A DNA stretch of 64,000 nt from Adiantum capillus-veneris. Taxonomy: Eukaryota; Streptophyta; Polypodiopsida; Polypodiales; Pteridaceae. The stretch is taken from positions 6,137,001-6,201,000 of the forward strand of contig CM043942.1 in the NCBI GenBank assembly GCA_014529385.2, in the 5' to 3' direction. A program made the translations under genes and the position numbers. The notes under the pieces were generated by a model. The model made no database searches. It was not told the DNA's origin and worked only from the letters and a program-made list of their open reading frames with translations. Below are positions 1 to 14,734 of this stretch, one piece after another. Each line of letters starts with the position of its first letter. Within the stretch, counting starts at the first letter, position 1.

Positions 1-2342
1 CATAACATTCCACTAAAAAAATAATTATATCCTCGAAAGCTCACAATTGAAGACTCAAGGCTTTCAATTACAATCCTTGAAATTTTTTCATCAAAATATT
101 TATGGTTTGTTGACAAAGATGACCAAACTTTTTCAAAGTGAGACCATGAACAAGGATTTTCATATCCTCCAAGTTTAAATTATTGATACGTCATTAGCTA
201 TTTTTCTTCTTCTTCTAGTTAGTCACCTTGATCACCTCAAGTAGTACTTACTTGTATTTGCATCTTCTCAAACTGCTTTGTATCAATGAACATGAAGTGA
301 ATACAACTTTGCAATACACTTGTATCATAGAATACACGAGTATGAAGATTTTTGTTCATTTTTTGTGTATAAGTATTTTAGGATTCAAGTTTTTTTAATT
401 CTAGAAGAGAAGATTACTTTGATCTTGTATTCTGGAATACAAGTTTTAGCACTTCTCTATTTTAGAACACAAGATTGTAACAATTTTGTATTTTAGAATA
501 CAAAATTACAACACAAGTGTACTCTAAAATACAAGTTTGTAGCCCATGTGTACTCTAGAATACAAGTTTGTAGTACAAGTGTACTATGAAATACAAGTTT
601 GTAGCATAGGTGTATTCTAGAATACAACTTTGTTGCAATCTTGTATTCCAAAACACAATGAGAAGGTTTTGCTCTCTAAGGTCGTATCTAGGTATGTATT
701 TTCCATATTCACCTCCATCTTCATGTTCTCCATCTCCGTGTTCTCTGTGTGAGTTTGCTTTATCTTCATGCGTGTACTTTGCATGGTTGTGTGCTAATCG
801 TTTTTGCCTTTTCGTGCATGCGTGCACAAAGTTTAAAGGCAATTTTTTGGTCCAAAACTTGGACAAGCATAGCATTCCAAGAAATTCTCCATTAGGCGTC
901 CTAGAGGTTTACCCCCTTTTGGAGTTGTTTATGCCCTCATAATTTTGTTTGAGCAGCAGAAGATAGTTTTTGGCCATACAAAAAAACTTCCTGTGTGTAT
1001 CTTACGAAAAAAATGTATTGGTGTGGAGGTTAAAATTACACATGCATGATGGATTGTAGATACAAACAGAGCTGTGTTTTGGTAATCTTGTGCACAAGAA
1101 GTTGCCACCATTGGTTGTTTGATACATTGGTTGTGTAGATCTTTGTACACATGGTGTGGATTTATTGTTATATGCATAAGGACACAATAAGGAAGCAAGT
1201 GTGATTCTTCTATTCTTGATGTACTTTTCAATGAGTATAGATTGAATGGTATCAACTACTCTCTTTGATCTTCCTTGGTCAAACAAGTACTTGTTGTAAG
1301 AAATCTGTGAGATTATGTGGTTGGCTTGGAGATTCAACCATTGAATGTTTCTCTAGCCACTCCGCAAAGAGATAGTGTGAGTACTATTGTAGCACCTATT
1401 GTTTTTGAGACACTAGAGCAAGGGAGATGGGACTAGCATGATGCACTTGCTTTTGGTATCATTTTTTAAACATATAAAAGATCTATTGTTCCATAAATAA
1501 AGACATACTTTGATTTTTTTGGTTTAAATACACATAAATTCTTAATTTTCTACTTAAGAAAGCCTTGAAATATGAGGAATTTTTTAATCTTGTTTGTTTG
1601 ATTTTTTTGCAAATTTATATCCTTCTTGTTGTTTTTAAGTATATATTTTGGATTTGATATTCTTGATAGCAAGAATTTATGGTTCTTTTGTCGATGTTTG
1701 TAGCTTCTTCTTTGTAAAGGCTTCTCCTTCTCACGATACTCATGTTTTTAAGAAGCAAAGAAGAGGTCAAAAATCTACTCTCGCTAATCAATCTTCATTT
1801 GCTCTAATTGGTTCACGTCGTACATGTTCACTCACTACATCACGTGGAAAACTTTCTCCCATCAGCCTCACTTTCAAGCACTTAGTATATGTGTGTCAAT
1901 AGCTGGAGCAGATTCTAGAAGACAACTTCTTCCACCTCCTTTCACTTTTGGAAGTGGTGCTCCTCGACAACATTTGTTAGCTGCTCATCAATTTCTAGAA
2001 CAAGATCAAGGTATTGATGAGACTTTATTGATGGTGCCTTTACACATAGTAATTGTTCCCCCTAAAGGTATGCTTACTACCTCTCATAAACAAAAAAAAA
2101 AGAATCAACTCATGATGCTCAAATCCTTTGGAAGCATGCCCAACATAAGAAGCCTGAAGGTCATCCTTGGTCAATTCGAGTAGACTATTCCCAGTGCTGG
2201 GGAGTGCGTTGTAACTCTATCATAGCAATCATGGGCCTACTACTCATTAATTTCTATGGCGAGGACCGTGTTGATTAAATTGTTATGTAGTGTCTATAGA
2301 ACAATAGCTCTCTCCAAGGGGTTCTTACACAATAAGTTCTCC
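1..2342. other. AT-rich DNA without a recognisable gene
   Basis: No domain or splice-supported gene was recognised here. The open frames at 610-942, 1648-1902 and 1824-2183 have biased, low-complexity composition and no motif I know. The only clear structure is the 31-bp tandem array at 426-657. The right edge grades into the LRR pseudogene. Confidence 0.6.
426..657. repeat. 31-bp tandem array with TTCnnGAA inverted motifs
   Basis: About seven and a half degenerate units repeat at a 30-31 bp period; unit starts are near 426, 457, 487, 518, 549, 580, 611 and 642. Each unit has the form TGTAYTCTAGAATACAAG followed by a short variable spacer. The centre of most units is self-complementary and several contain TTCnnGAA (for example TTCTGGAA and TTCTAGAA), the form of a heat-shock element. 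Whether this is regulatory or only a satellite cannot be told from sequence. Confidence 0.75.
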
Positions 2343-2598
2343 CTGCCATGGTTGTCAGTCTACTTTCTCTGGCTCTCCTTGATATGAGTTGACATCTCTT
2401 ACATGGTAGCATCCCTCTTTAGATTGGAAACCTCACTTCAATCACCAACCTGGACCTCAACTATCATGGCCAATCCCCAATTACTGCTTTCTTTGGTCCT
2501 TTGTTTGCCACCCTTTGGTCCCTCCCCTGCCTTCATCACCTTGACCTCAGCCACAACTTCTTGCAAGGCGGCCTACCTAATACCATCTCCAACTCCAC
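2343..2598 (+). pseudogene. LRR receptor-like protein pseudogene, 5' fragment
   Basis: Plus-strand reading gives tandem plant extracellular leucine-rich repeats of the LxxLxxLDLSxNxLxGxIPxxIGNLT type: a GSIPL-x-IGNLTSITNLDL stretch around 2405-2455 and HHLDLSHNFLQGGLPNTI around 2535-2590. Such repeats occur in receptor-like proteins and kinases for ligand recognition at the cell surface. In-frame stops (TGA 2390-2392, TAG 2420-2422) show decay. The frame is cut at 2598 by the GYP-1 insertion and resumes at 17864. No kinase or membrane segment is visible. Confidence 0.75.
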
Positions 2599-2977
2599 TG
2601 TCGGGGTTCATCAACACAAGAATCTCTCTCGACACACATGCTCTCAAACAGAGAAGAAACACTCACTCCATAATCAGACTTAGTAGAGAAAACAGTGAGA
2701 TAACTTCAGACATAGCAAAATCAGAGCCAAGAGCAAGTTCAAACACATCAAAAAAACTTCATTGATAGACCTTGAATACATCTTGTGTGTGACTGTATTT
2801 CCTACCCACGACTTCTACTCTTAAAGAGAGTTACAACTGTCTAGCTAAATATTCTTAGCATATACATCCAAGTCAGCAAAGTCCAACCTGGCAACATTCC
2901 GACTAAATGTAATTTTGACTCAGCAGAATCCGACTGAGCAAAATTTGATTGAGCACTAATCAATTACCCTTTCAACA
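2599..2977 (-). repeat. GYP-1 3' LTR
   Basis: It begins TGTCGGGGTTC and ends CCCTTTCAACA on the plus strand. It aligns along its whole length with 17494-17863, with several small indels and many substitutions, and is preceded by the TSD TCCAC. In element orientation (minus strand) it is the 3' LTR. Confidence 0.88.
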
Positions 2978-3306
2978 CATGGCACGTCTCGGTGGTGGAT
3001 TTTGTAGAAATACGACCTGAATTTACATATCCCTTGATCCAAAATAAAATGTGACCACAAAACAAGTTCAAAAATATAAAAATTCTACTCATTCTGAAAA
3101 TATAAAGCACAATTTCACTTCTCAATAGCTTCAGAAACATCACCACCTTCAACTTCATCAAAAGGAACCTCCACCTACTCAGAATTGTCAATAGATGGCA
3201 GTGAAAAATCTACTAACACATCTCCATATATCTCCATTTCTAGCTCAGCACTCACCCTTTGTTCTAACTCTTGGTTCTCCATCTCTTGCAATGGCTTTTC
3301 TGAACC

Positions 3307-3723
3307 TCAGCTTGCTTTGCATACTATTGCTCCCTCTTCAATTACCAGCTTCTCCTTCTGTTTTGCTTCAAGTTCCTGGACCTGCTTAATCCAATGCTCT
3401 GTTTCCTTCTTTAGTTGATCTACTTCCATCATCAAATCAGCCTCATGGGCACTGACAAAACCAGTTCTCACCATTTCATATGGGTGCTTCAACCCAGTAG
3501 TCAACCTATTTTTCATTGCTTTCCATGCCTCTTACGTTCCATTCTTCAATTGTTGCCTAGGCACCTGCACATCCCCTTCTGAAATTAACACCCCACTAAC
3601 ATCTAGCTCCTCCTGATTCAACACCTGCTTCTCCATATACAACAAGCGTTTTTGGTCAAACATCATATTCTGCACGTGCAATTCTACATTTCTGTTGGCC
3701 AATTGCTCCAACTCATTGTTCAC
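3307..3723 (-). pseudogene. GYP-1 accessory ORF, C-terminal coiled-coil part
   Basis: Minus-strand reading gives heptad-rich, charged sequence with NNELEQLANRNVELHVQ near 3670-3723 and MMEVDQLKKETEHWIKQVQ near 3385-3440. Both predict coiled coil. The frame has an in-frame TAA between about 3517 and 3531 and is shifted relative to the upstream part at 3938-4613. It lies between the pol remnants and the 3' LTR, where many plant retroelements carry extra ORFs. Function is unknown; the part is decayed. Confidence 0.6.
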
Positions 3724-3937
3724 TTTCCCTTCCAGTCATGGTCCATTCTCTGAACAACCCTAAAGAAATTTTAACCTTTTCCAATTCACTCTTATGCTTC
3801 ATCATAACATCCTGCATCTCCAAGCTCAAATTCTTCACAATATCGGTGTGCTCTTGCAATAACACCTGTGCTTCCCCTATTTTAGACATTGACTACATCT
3901 GATTGTCCAATTGTATTTGTTGCCTACTCAAAAACTT

Positions 3938-4613
3938 CTAAACCTCTGCTAACATGTGTACAACCATCCCTACATCCTCAATGGAAACATTTTGTTGAAC
4001 CTTCTTGACAGTCCCAGGTTCAAAGTCCAGTTGTCTCACTGCTTTGAACACTTCAGAGTCTACCTTTCTCTTCTTTGACAGAGTAAAGACCTTCCCCAAT
4101 TTGGTTGGTGTTTGCAGCTTTTCATTAGAAGTAATGATTGGAATATCCAACTTCTTCATGGATTCAACCATTGCTAAATTTTGCATAGCCTTCATTGCCT
4201 CCTCCTCTGAATATCCAAATTGTACCAAAAACCTAAAAGATGACATATTTTCATGGTCCTTTTGCATATCTTCTGGCATCTCCACTTTCTGATTGGAATT
4301 CTGATCCACATTCAACACTTTTGATATGCCCAACAAACTTGTAGATGCCTGCTCATTTGCATCCTTATTCTCACTGAGAACTTTGTGAGGAAAACTAAAT
4401 AAAGTTGCTAAGAATGCAAATAACATGCTACAATTTTGAGCCTTCCTCTTATCTGACATATAAACCTCAATAGAGATTTTGTCGTACAACCGATTAGCCC
4501 AATTCACCTTCCCTCCTTGCTCTGCAAAACACAATGGACCATAGTTCTCCTTTGACATATAGTCAAACTTCATAAGGAAGCACAATCTCTCCAAATACCA
4601 TTTGAGCTGCTCT
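3938..4613 (-). pseudogene. GYP-1 accessory ORF, middle part (plant-transposon-like domain)
   Basis: The minus-strand frame entering from 4613 contains KVNWANRLYDKISIEVY followed by a hydrophobic segment, then a short motif FLVQFGYSEEEAMKAM that resembles a UBA-like helix pair, then basic and acidic linker sequence, ending at a stop at 3938. The arrangement parallels the 1062-codon ORF of element D (VNYA...IHEQVIAMHN, then LVAIGYTEAEALEAV). I suspect both belong to the 'putative plant transposon protein' type domain found in accessory ORFs of plant LTR elements; that is from memory of family patterns. The N-terminal part of this ORF lies at 14161-14350, beyond element C. Confidence 0.6.
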
Positions 4614-4835
4614 TGACGGGAGCAAAGCGAACCCCGAACCCCGACGGCATGTGGGCGGATGTGTGTGTGTATGTATGTATATATGTGTGTGTGCGCAAGC
4701 GTGCGCGGGAATGGGCTTATGTATATATTATATATATTATATATGTTTTTCTTGTTTTTTTTTCGGCTCTGTTGACTGGCTACGCGAGGATGAGGGGGTG
4801 GGGGGGGATGGTATGTGTGTGTGTGTGGTGTACGT

Positions 4836-4876
<41 letters not shown>

Positions 4877-5022
4877 ACTGCGGGCGGGTTGGAGCTGTGT
4901 GCAGAGTGGGAGGGAGAGAAGGGGATGAGTGGGGAGAGAGAGAGTGTGTGTGTGTGTGTGGTGTGTGTGTAGATAAGGGGGGAGAAACTCACGTTCTTTG
5001 TGCGCCTTCACAGGCTGGGACG

Positions 5023-5152
<130 letters not shown>

Positions 5153-5205
5153 TTCTATTATCGTCCTGGGAGGTCAAATATGACCTATGGGACCAAATGA
5201 ACATG

Positions 5206-8200
5206 TCACGTGGTGTGGGTGGAGTTCATAAGTGACTCTCGATGCTCAAAAATGGCTGAAATGAGCGTCGCAATAGAGAGTCCACATCGTGGTTGGGAGA
5301 GGAAGGTATGTAGGGAGAGCTCATGGCTGAATATATGGGGAAAAGAGGACCTAATGTGGTCAAAAGCTGAGCACTCAAGTAGTGTGTGGTACTCACTCTC
5401 TCGCACTTGACGAGGGCATAAGGTGCAAAGTCGATGACACTCCTCGCCAGTGCCCCAACGTCCTGTCTCGCAGCGTAGAGAATGGGAGCTAAGACGAATG
5501 GAGGCAATGGTGCGGATCGCACTCAACGGGATGGGCTCAAGGATGTAGGAATGGGTTCGGTTACCTCGTTCCGAGAAGAAGAGAGATTTGTAGTTTGGGG
5601 CAACGTGTGTGGTGTAATGGCTGAAGCGAGAACCTCCGGATTTCTCCCAAGCCATGATACATTGGCGTTGTAAGAAGGCCTCATTAACTTGGGAGTCGAT
5701 CGACGCATCCTTGACCAAGTGACATGCATCCCATCTTCCAAACCATTTCTTGATATCAAGCATCCACCCCGAACTTAGTATTTTGCTCTTGCATGTCTTT
5801 TGAACCTTTTGACTTGCTTCATATGCGATTCTAGGAAGTCGATGCAAAGGGATACGTTGTGTCTTACGCATGTACTCCACAACCCTTTCCATGCCCAAGA
5901 CCTCAATGGGAAGCGATCCGGACTGCGATCCGGACTCAAGAAGTAAGAGCATGTAGGGTGTTTGTGTCTTGACTTGGAGAAAGTTGGTGAGAAAACGCTT
6001 CCAAGCGACGCATTGCACAATCCTTCCATTTATGATTGGATGTAAACTCAAGGCCAAGGTACTTGAAGTGATCTACCACTTCAAGTTTCTCATTGTTGTA
6101 TACAATGCATGGATTTTCGTCATTGAGGGTCTTTACAATCATAACCTTGGTTTTGGATCCATTCACGATCAGCCCGCTATGTAGGCAAAAGCGTTCCAAG
6201 ACACTCATAAGCTTTTGTGCATCTTCTAAGGTATGTGCCAAGAGCACTACATCATCGGCATAAAGCAAAAGCATGATCACCGCATTTCCAATCTTAACCT
6301 CTTCTATGCCTTCTTGCTGCATAAAATCAAGAACCATGTATTACAATTCATCAATGAGTAGCCCAAAGAGGGTTGGGGAAAGTGGGCATCCTTGTTTGAC
6401 ACCAATAGTGCTTGCAAAAAATTCTGAAATTCCATCTCCCATACGTAATCGACATATCACTTTTTGGTAGATGCGAAAGACTGCATGCATAAAGTCTCTC
6501 GGCACTTGAAGGCTTTGCATACGTCTCCAAAGATTTCCTCGCGGTACCATGTCAAAAGCTTTCTTGAAATCCACAAAGCAACAATACAACTTTTTTCCTT
6601 TCAATCGAGACGCTTCCATAAGAACTCGAAGAGTGACAAGGTGATCAATAGTGCTATGATGCTTTCGAAAACCTGCTTGGCCAAGCGCACGTTTGTCATT
6701 CTTTTCAGCCCATTCACTTATCTTCATCTCCATGATACATCCAAATAACTTTGCCATCAAAGAACCAACCATTATAGTGCGATAGTTGTTCACATTGTTT
6801 ACATCTCCTCCTTTGTGCAAAGGTTTGATCCAATTTGCACTCCAATCATGAGGCATGCCATACTGAAGTGCAAGGTTAAACATATCGCATATCCAATATC
6901 GTGTTTTCTTGCTTGTCCATTTAATCATTTCAGCCTTGACACCTTGAAGGTCACCTGCCTTGCGAGTAGCAAGTTTCTCAAGCGCGCGGCATACATCTTC
7001 AATGGTAAAGAAGGGAGACATAAATGGAAGGGAGCTACAACCCTCCATCTTATCAACATTGGGTTGCTCATAGAGGTTCTTACAATGCATATACATATCC
7101 TCAAGAGTCAAGTCACCAAAGCTCTCAACGCGCTTGCCTTTTAGATTTTGCCAAAACTTGCCACATGCATGTGCTTTCTCTTGAGCTAAAAGAAGTTGTT
7201 TTTCGACTTCCCACCTTCTCCTCTTCTTTTGAACAAGTGCTTTGTATGTGTGTGAACATTCCAAGTAAACTTCCTTGTCTTTGATTGCATCCAATCTTAG
7301 CAAGTGTTTTCGGGCTTGACTACATTCCATGTCAAACCATTTCTTCTTGGTGCTACCCTTCTTAGACCTTTTGCAAGACATGTGTTTCGCCGAAAAGCAT
7401 TCCTTCGCACAAGAGAAAATTACTTCTTTGAAAACTTTCCACTTGCATTCTAATGTTGGGCTCCCTTGATGCTCTATCATGTTTAACATTTGGTCCACCA
7501 TATCAGCATATATAAGTGCTCGTTTGAAGTCTAGACGTAGGTACAAATGATTCACATCATGATTGGAGGCTACATGCTCGGGCCGTTTACCACACTTGAG
7601 GTCAATACATAACATCCTATGATCCGATTCTGGATTCCATTCACCAAGTGTAAAGCTTTGTATGCATTCTAGAGTGGCTTCTGAGAACAACATATAGTCA
7701 ATCACGCTAGCACCAAGGTACTTTCTATATGTAAAGTCATTGGTGCCTTGCCATAGAGATACACCATTTGCAATGAGCATTCCGGTACTATTGCACATAT
7801 GTAGAAGTGACTTTCCATAGTGATCCACTTCGTTTGCATCATTAGAACTTCGATTATACATGTATGAGTCATCCACTCTTCTTGATACATGCGGCATGTC
7901 GACTTGTTGTGTGTCGTGTTGTAACATATTTGTGCGAGCATTCATGTCTCCAAAAACAATGACTTCACCTTGATCCTTGTAATGAGCAATGTCTTCCTCT
8001 AGTTCAACAAAGGGCTGGTCTCTATCCATATTCAAGCGAGCATAAAAGTTGGAGTCATAGTGAGGAATGTAGCAGCCGGCCACAAACATGACTTGACCAT
8101 TTGGTGGGCTGATTTTCAGCCATAAGTAGCGTTTATACTTATCTTCTTTGACAATGGAAACATCTTTCAAACCCTTTTTGGTCATACATGCTATGCCTCC

Positions 8201-8419
8201 TTGGTCTCTTCGTTGCTTTGCATTTTTGGCCCACATCAAAGAATGTACATCATATTTGTCAAATCCAAGAATTCGTTGCGCATCATGCTCCCATGTTTCG
8301 ACAAGAAGTATCACATCGGAGTCATTGGTAAGCTCATCAATGCCAATTCCCGCATTCCATGGATACCCGTTACAATTCCAAAAGCTTATTCGCAAGCGTG
8401 AGTTGGTCTCATAGATCAT
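5206..8419 (-). pseudogene. LINE-A ORF2, endonuclease-reverse transcriptase, broken
   Basis: The first 692 codons (6341-8419) hold an APE-type endonuclease (ISFWNCNGYPWNAG, LLVETWEHD, VFGDMNAR, ESDHRMLC) and the reverse transcriptase fingers and palm (CCFVDFKKAFDMVPR, GVKQGCPLSPTLFGLLI). An in-frame TAA follows DEL at about 6341; translation then continues in frame with the catalytic LLLYADDVVLL (6251-6262 encodes YADD). Near 6020 a deletion of roughly 180 bp relative to copy 2 shifts the frame. The rest (5206-6057) encodes the C-terminal region, with CTLCPRQVRESEYHTLLEC as a CCHC zinc motif. Confidence 0.88.
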
Positions 8420-8425
8420 GTGTCC

Positions 8426-9367
8426 CTATTTGTTGGGTGGACTTGCATCCTCCTCAAGTGCCTTTTCTTCTTGAGATGATACCTTAACCTTCTTGCTTCT
8501 TTCCTCGTATGCTTTGCGACGTACATTTTGTTGCATAAGAGTGCGATCCTCATATACATGACAACCCGTTCCTTTGAGGTAGATCCAACCATTGTCAAGG
8601 ATGATCTTTCTCTTTACCTCATCGGCCATGGTACATACAATAGGTCTTTCTCCCGAGCGAGGGACTCCTTGTTTTCCAACTCGATGTGCACCATAAGCCA
8701 TGATTCCTGACATGCCAAAGTGTGTAGCAAAAAAATCTTCAATAGCAACCGCAAGAGATTGGGGTGTTTCCATGCTTTCCTCCTTGATTCCACGAATGAC
8801 GATGTTCTTTGAGCGTTTTTGTCGTTCTTGCAATTCTTGAGTGTCCACATTCTCTACATTCTTTGCTTGGACAACGGCTTGCGTGATAGGAGATGTAGAA
8901 ACCACATTATCCTTACATATATCAGCCCATGATTTGGATGCATTTCTCATCTCACATACATCATGTCGTATTGTATCTATCGTTTCCTCTTTCAATACAT
9001 GATCACTCTCAACTTTGCTCAAGCGCTCTTTCACTACATTCATGTCCACAAGAGAGCGTTTACATTCTTGAACTTCATTCTCAAGATGCATCAAGCGTGT
9101 TGTTTGCATTTCAAGAACCTTCTTGAGGTGCTCATTCTCCACAACGAGAACTCTTAAAGTACCATTCTCCATTGGAAGTGCGCGCAACTCTTCACCTTGC
9201 TTGTTGACGGTTTCTTGTAACGAGATCAAGTAAGCAATGATCATTGCTTCCGTTGTTGTAGATGATGTGGTTGGATTAGCATCCAAATTCCTTGGAGATT
9301 TTTCATCATTCTCCATGGCGAGTGTGGCTTTTCCACCCTTGCGAGTTTTGTCTGACATTGCCTTCAA
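8426..9367 (-). CDS. LINE-A ORF1 protein, coiled coil plus L1-ORF1p-like RRM
   Basis: An intact 313-residue frame. Residues about 45-145 are heptad-rich coiled coil (ENEHLKKVLEMQTTRLMHLE), suggesting trimer or other multimer formation. Residues about 185-280 match the RNA-binding fold of vertebrate-type L1 ORF1p: SKNIVIRGIKEES, then AHRVGK, RPIVCTM and LKGTGCHVYEDRTLMQQNVR. Such proteins package LINE RNA as a chaperone. The C-terminus is basic. The stop TAG (8426-8428) is followed in the same frame, after two codons, by the ATG of ORF2. This ORF1 type differs from the zinc-knuckle ORF1 of LINE-B. Confidence 0.8.
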   Translation of the reverse strand: MKAMSDKTRKGGKATLAMENDEKSPRNLDANPTTSSTTTEAMIIAYLISLQETVNKQGEELRALPMENGTLRVLVVENEHLKKVLEMQTTRLMHLENEVQECKRSLVDMNVVKERLSKVESDHVLKEETIDTIRHDVCEMRNASKSWADICKDNVVSTSPITQAVVQAKNVENVDTQELQERQKRSKNIVIRGIKEESMETPQSLAVAIEDFFATHFGMSGIMAYGAHRVGKQGVPRSGERPIVCTMADEVKRKIILDNGWIYLKGTGCHVYEDRTLMQQNVRRKAYEERSKKVKVSSQEEKALEEDASPPNK

Positions 9368-9581
9368 GTCGGCAACAAAAACGCAAAGTTTTGACAGTTT
9401 TTTCAGTTCTGAGATGCTGTTACAGCAAAGCCTTCCATTACACAGAAAAATTATGTCTTTACATCAATGCATAGAGGGATTCGTGCTCTTCGATTGAGGC
9501 TATAGATCACCTAAATCGGAGTTCGGATGAGCAAGTTATGGTCAAAAGAGTGAACTGCTGTCTACTAGGTCAAAAAACGGC

Positions 9582-9615
<34 letters not shown>

Positions 9616-10436
9616 CGGGCGGGTTGGACGCCAGAGAGAGAGAGAGGATGGGTAGGTGGGAGGGTGTGTGGTGATGGAGCCTTCGGGCTGGCTCCGGGAG
9701 AAGGAGAGGGGAGGTGGCGGCGTGGCGACAGAGGGTGATGAGGGGGGGGTGTTTAGTCAACCGGAATTTTGGGAGCTATAGAGAGAGAGAGAGTAAATAA
9801 TAAAAGGCGGGTTCCCACCGGGGGGGGGAAGAGAGTGTGTGAGGGTGTGGGGTGGTGATAGGGAATGGGTGAGAGAGGATAGGGGGGGGGTGTGTGTGAA
9901 TGAGAAGGGAATGGAGAGAGAGAGAGATTCCTTCCATGGTCTACGGGGCCACTCTCCCAAGAGAGAGAGAGAGAGAGAGAGGATGGGTAGGTCTAGGTGA
10001 ATATGGGGGGGGGGGGGGGGGGGGTATAAAGTTGGTGGTCCGCCAGGGTTGGGGAAGAAAATAAAGGGGGGGGAATATGGCCGAAGGGGGTGTGGATGAG
10101 AGGAGAGGTAGGGGTAGCGTGCCAAGGGAGGGAGAATGAGGCTGAGGGTGAGGCGAGCGGGTGGAGAAGAGAGAGGTAATACTTCCGGCCATCGGCTTGC
10201 ATAGAGAGCAAGGGAGGAGTATGTGAGGGGGGGGGGGGGGAGGGGGAGTGTGTGAATAAGAATACGGGAGAGAGAGGGTTCGCATGCGGCTTGACACAGA
10301 GGGAGAGAGAAAGCGAGAGAAGGCGGTGGGTGCTCGAGAGCTGCGTGTGGCCGAGGGTGGCCGGTGAGGGGGGATTATTGGGGTCAACAAGGTGTCGGTA
10401 AGGGGAAGAGAGGATATTAGAGAGAGGTATGTAGGG

Positions 10437-10439
<3 letters not shown>

Positions 10440-10522
<83 letters not shown>
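10440..10522. repeat. (GA)n microsatellite
   Basis: An uninterrupted GA tract of about 80 bp near the truncated end of the left LTR of element C. The right LTR has only a short version here (about 13857-13875), so the tract expanded after the LTRs became separate. Confidence 0.93.
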
Positions 10523-10525
<3 letters not shown>

Positions 10526-11033
10526 TATCTCAGTTATACACGTTTACATGCATGTGTTGCAAGAAATGGAAGGGAAATACTTCTGGCCTATTGTTATTAT
10601 CCATGCCGGGTGTAGGGAAACAGGTGTAGGGCAAGGATCTTGATCACTAGGGTTGCGTACCTTGGGTGTTGATGAGGTGACACCTTCACCACATGCTCCT
10701 ACCTCTTGTAGTAGTCCGCACAATCCTCCACATTAGGTTCAAAACAGACTGGATGAGAAGAGTATATCTCAATCGGCTTTCCATTCTGCATGCGGCGACG
10801 GCGCTTGGGTGGTCGAACTTCATTTGAACTTCCCAAGCCTAGAGAGAGTGTAGGCCCACTTGCGTCCACCAAATGCTTCAGGCTTTTCGGACGTAGACTT
10901 TGTGGTTGATGTAGTTGACGACTCCTCTCGAAGCATTAGAGAGAAAACACTTGGTGCTACAGAAAATCTGACTCTCGTTAGAGTGCCGCAGTTTTCAAAA
11001 GAAAAACTCACCGTTCTTTCTTCACTTCCTCTG

Positions 11034-11267
11034 TCAGCACTCATTGACAGAATGCTGTGGTTGACGGCATTGATGGCACTTCATAGGCCTCCCACCTGAT
11101 GCTCTCAACTTGTGGTTAGAATGAGCAACACGAGATGGAGAATATACCTCTTGAATACTGACGACACTGTAGCCTGGCAGTAGTACTTCAATGAAGGCGG
11201 CTAGTGCCTCCTTCGTCTCCTCTTCTTCCGTCCTCCAGTTAGAGAATTCCTTTAGCCATTCGTCCAT
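11034..11267 (-). pseudogene. Element C gag-like fragment with CCHC zinc knuckle
   Basis: This 77-residue minus-strand frame begins about 75 bp inside the 5' LTR. It ends in KCHQCRQPQHSVNEC, which fits C-x2-C-x4-H-x4-C, the nucleic-acid-binding knuckle of retroelement nucleocapsid. The upstream part (DEWLKEFSNWRTEEEETKEA) is helical and acidic. A following minus-strand stretch (about 10740-10830) is basic and proline-rich (PPKRRRRMQNGKPIE). No protease or reverse transcriptase remains, because most of the interior is deleted. Confidence 0.55.
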
Positions 11268-11341
11268 GATTGATAGTGGGTATCACTTTCAGCATTGTAA
11301 ACCGAAGGGTCTTAGAAGCCCTCCTCAGTGGGGACACCAAA

Positions 11342-14160
<2,819 letters not shown>

Positions 14161-14350
14161 CTCTCTTCTCACATAGTTCACATTCTGTAGCATATAGTAT
14201 TTCCTACCACCCTTAGTAGGAACGAATTCTTTCTTCAACAAAGCTTCAGAGCATTTAGAAATTGTAATGATATCTTTTAATGGCAGTTGAAATACCTGTG
14301 ATACCAATTTAGGGGTGAAAGATAATGTGCTTGAGATCTAAGTTGCATTT
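14161..14350 (-). pseudogene. GYP-1 accessory ORF, N-terminal fragment
   Basis: Minus-strand reading gives SFTPKLVSQVFQLPLKDII and then a lysine-rich stretch ending NYVRRE exactly at the junction with element C. Removing element C and one copy of the 4-bp duplication (plus-strand CTCT) joins this frame, without a shift, to the frame starting at 4613. TPKLVSQVFQL matches in pattern TPQLIADALKL in the element D accessory ORF. This supports both the insertion boundary and the relationship of the two accessory proteins. Confidence 0.6.
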
Positions 14351-14734
14351 AAACGCCCATATATACAATTGTACATATATTTTGGTTATATACGTTGTAT
14401 ACCTATATTATCCGCGTATTTTTGTATAAACCTTATTTCGATTGAACTATATTTTGATCAAAATACAGTTTGCCTTATTAGAAAAGGCATCGGGATAGTT
14501 CGAACGAACTGTCGTGCTAGAGGGAGAATTGCTAGAGAGAGAGAGAGCAGTGACAGAGCAGAGCGGAGCCAAGCCAAGTCGAGTAGAGCAGGTAGTTTTT
14601 CTTCTAATTTTATGTTTTTTTTTTGAATTTTATTTGCTAACATTGTTGGTGTGGAGCTTTGCTCACACCTTAGTGTTAGTTTGCATCTTGTTTTTGCTAA
14701 CGTTGTTGTTATGGAGCTTTCAAAGTCCATTCCC

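Noticed and set aside
1648-2183. Overlapping ORFs of 84 and 119 codons
   Set aside because: No recognisable domain; they overlap in different frames without splice or homology support.
10820-11044. Minus-strand 74-codon frame in element C
   Set aside because: It has Ser/Thr-rich composition and no motif; it may be decayed gag but cannot be supported.
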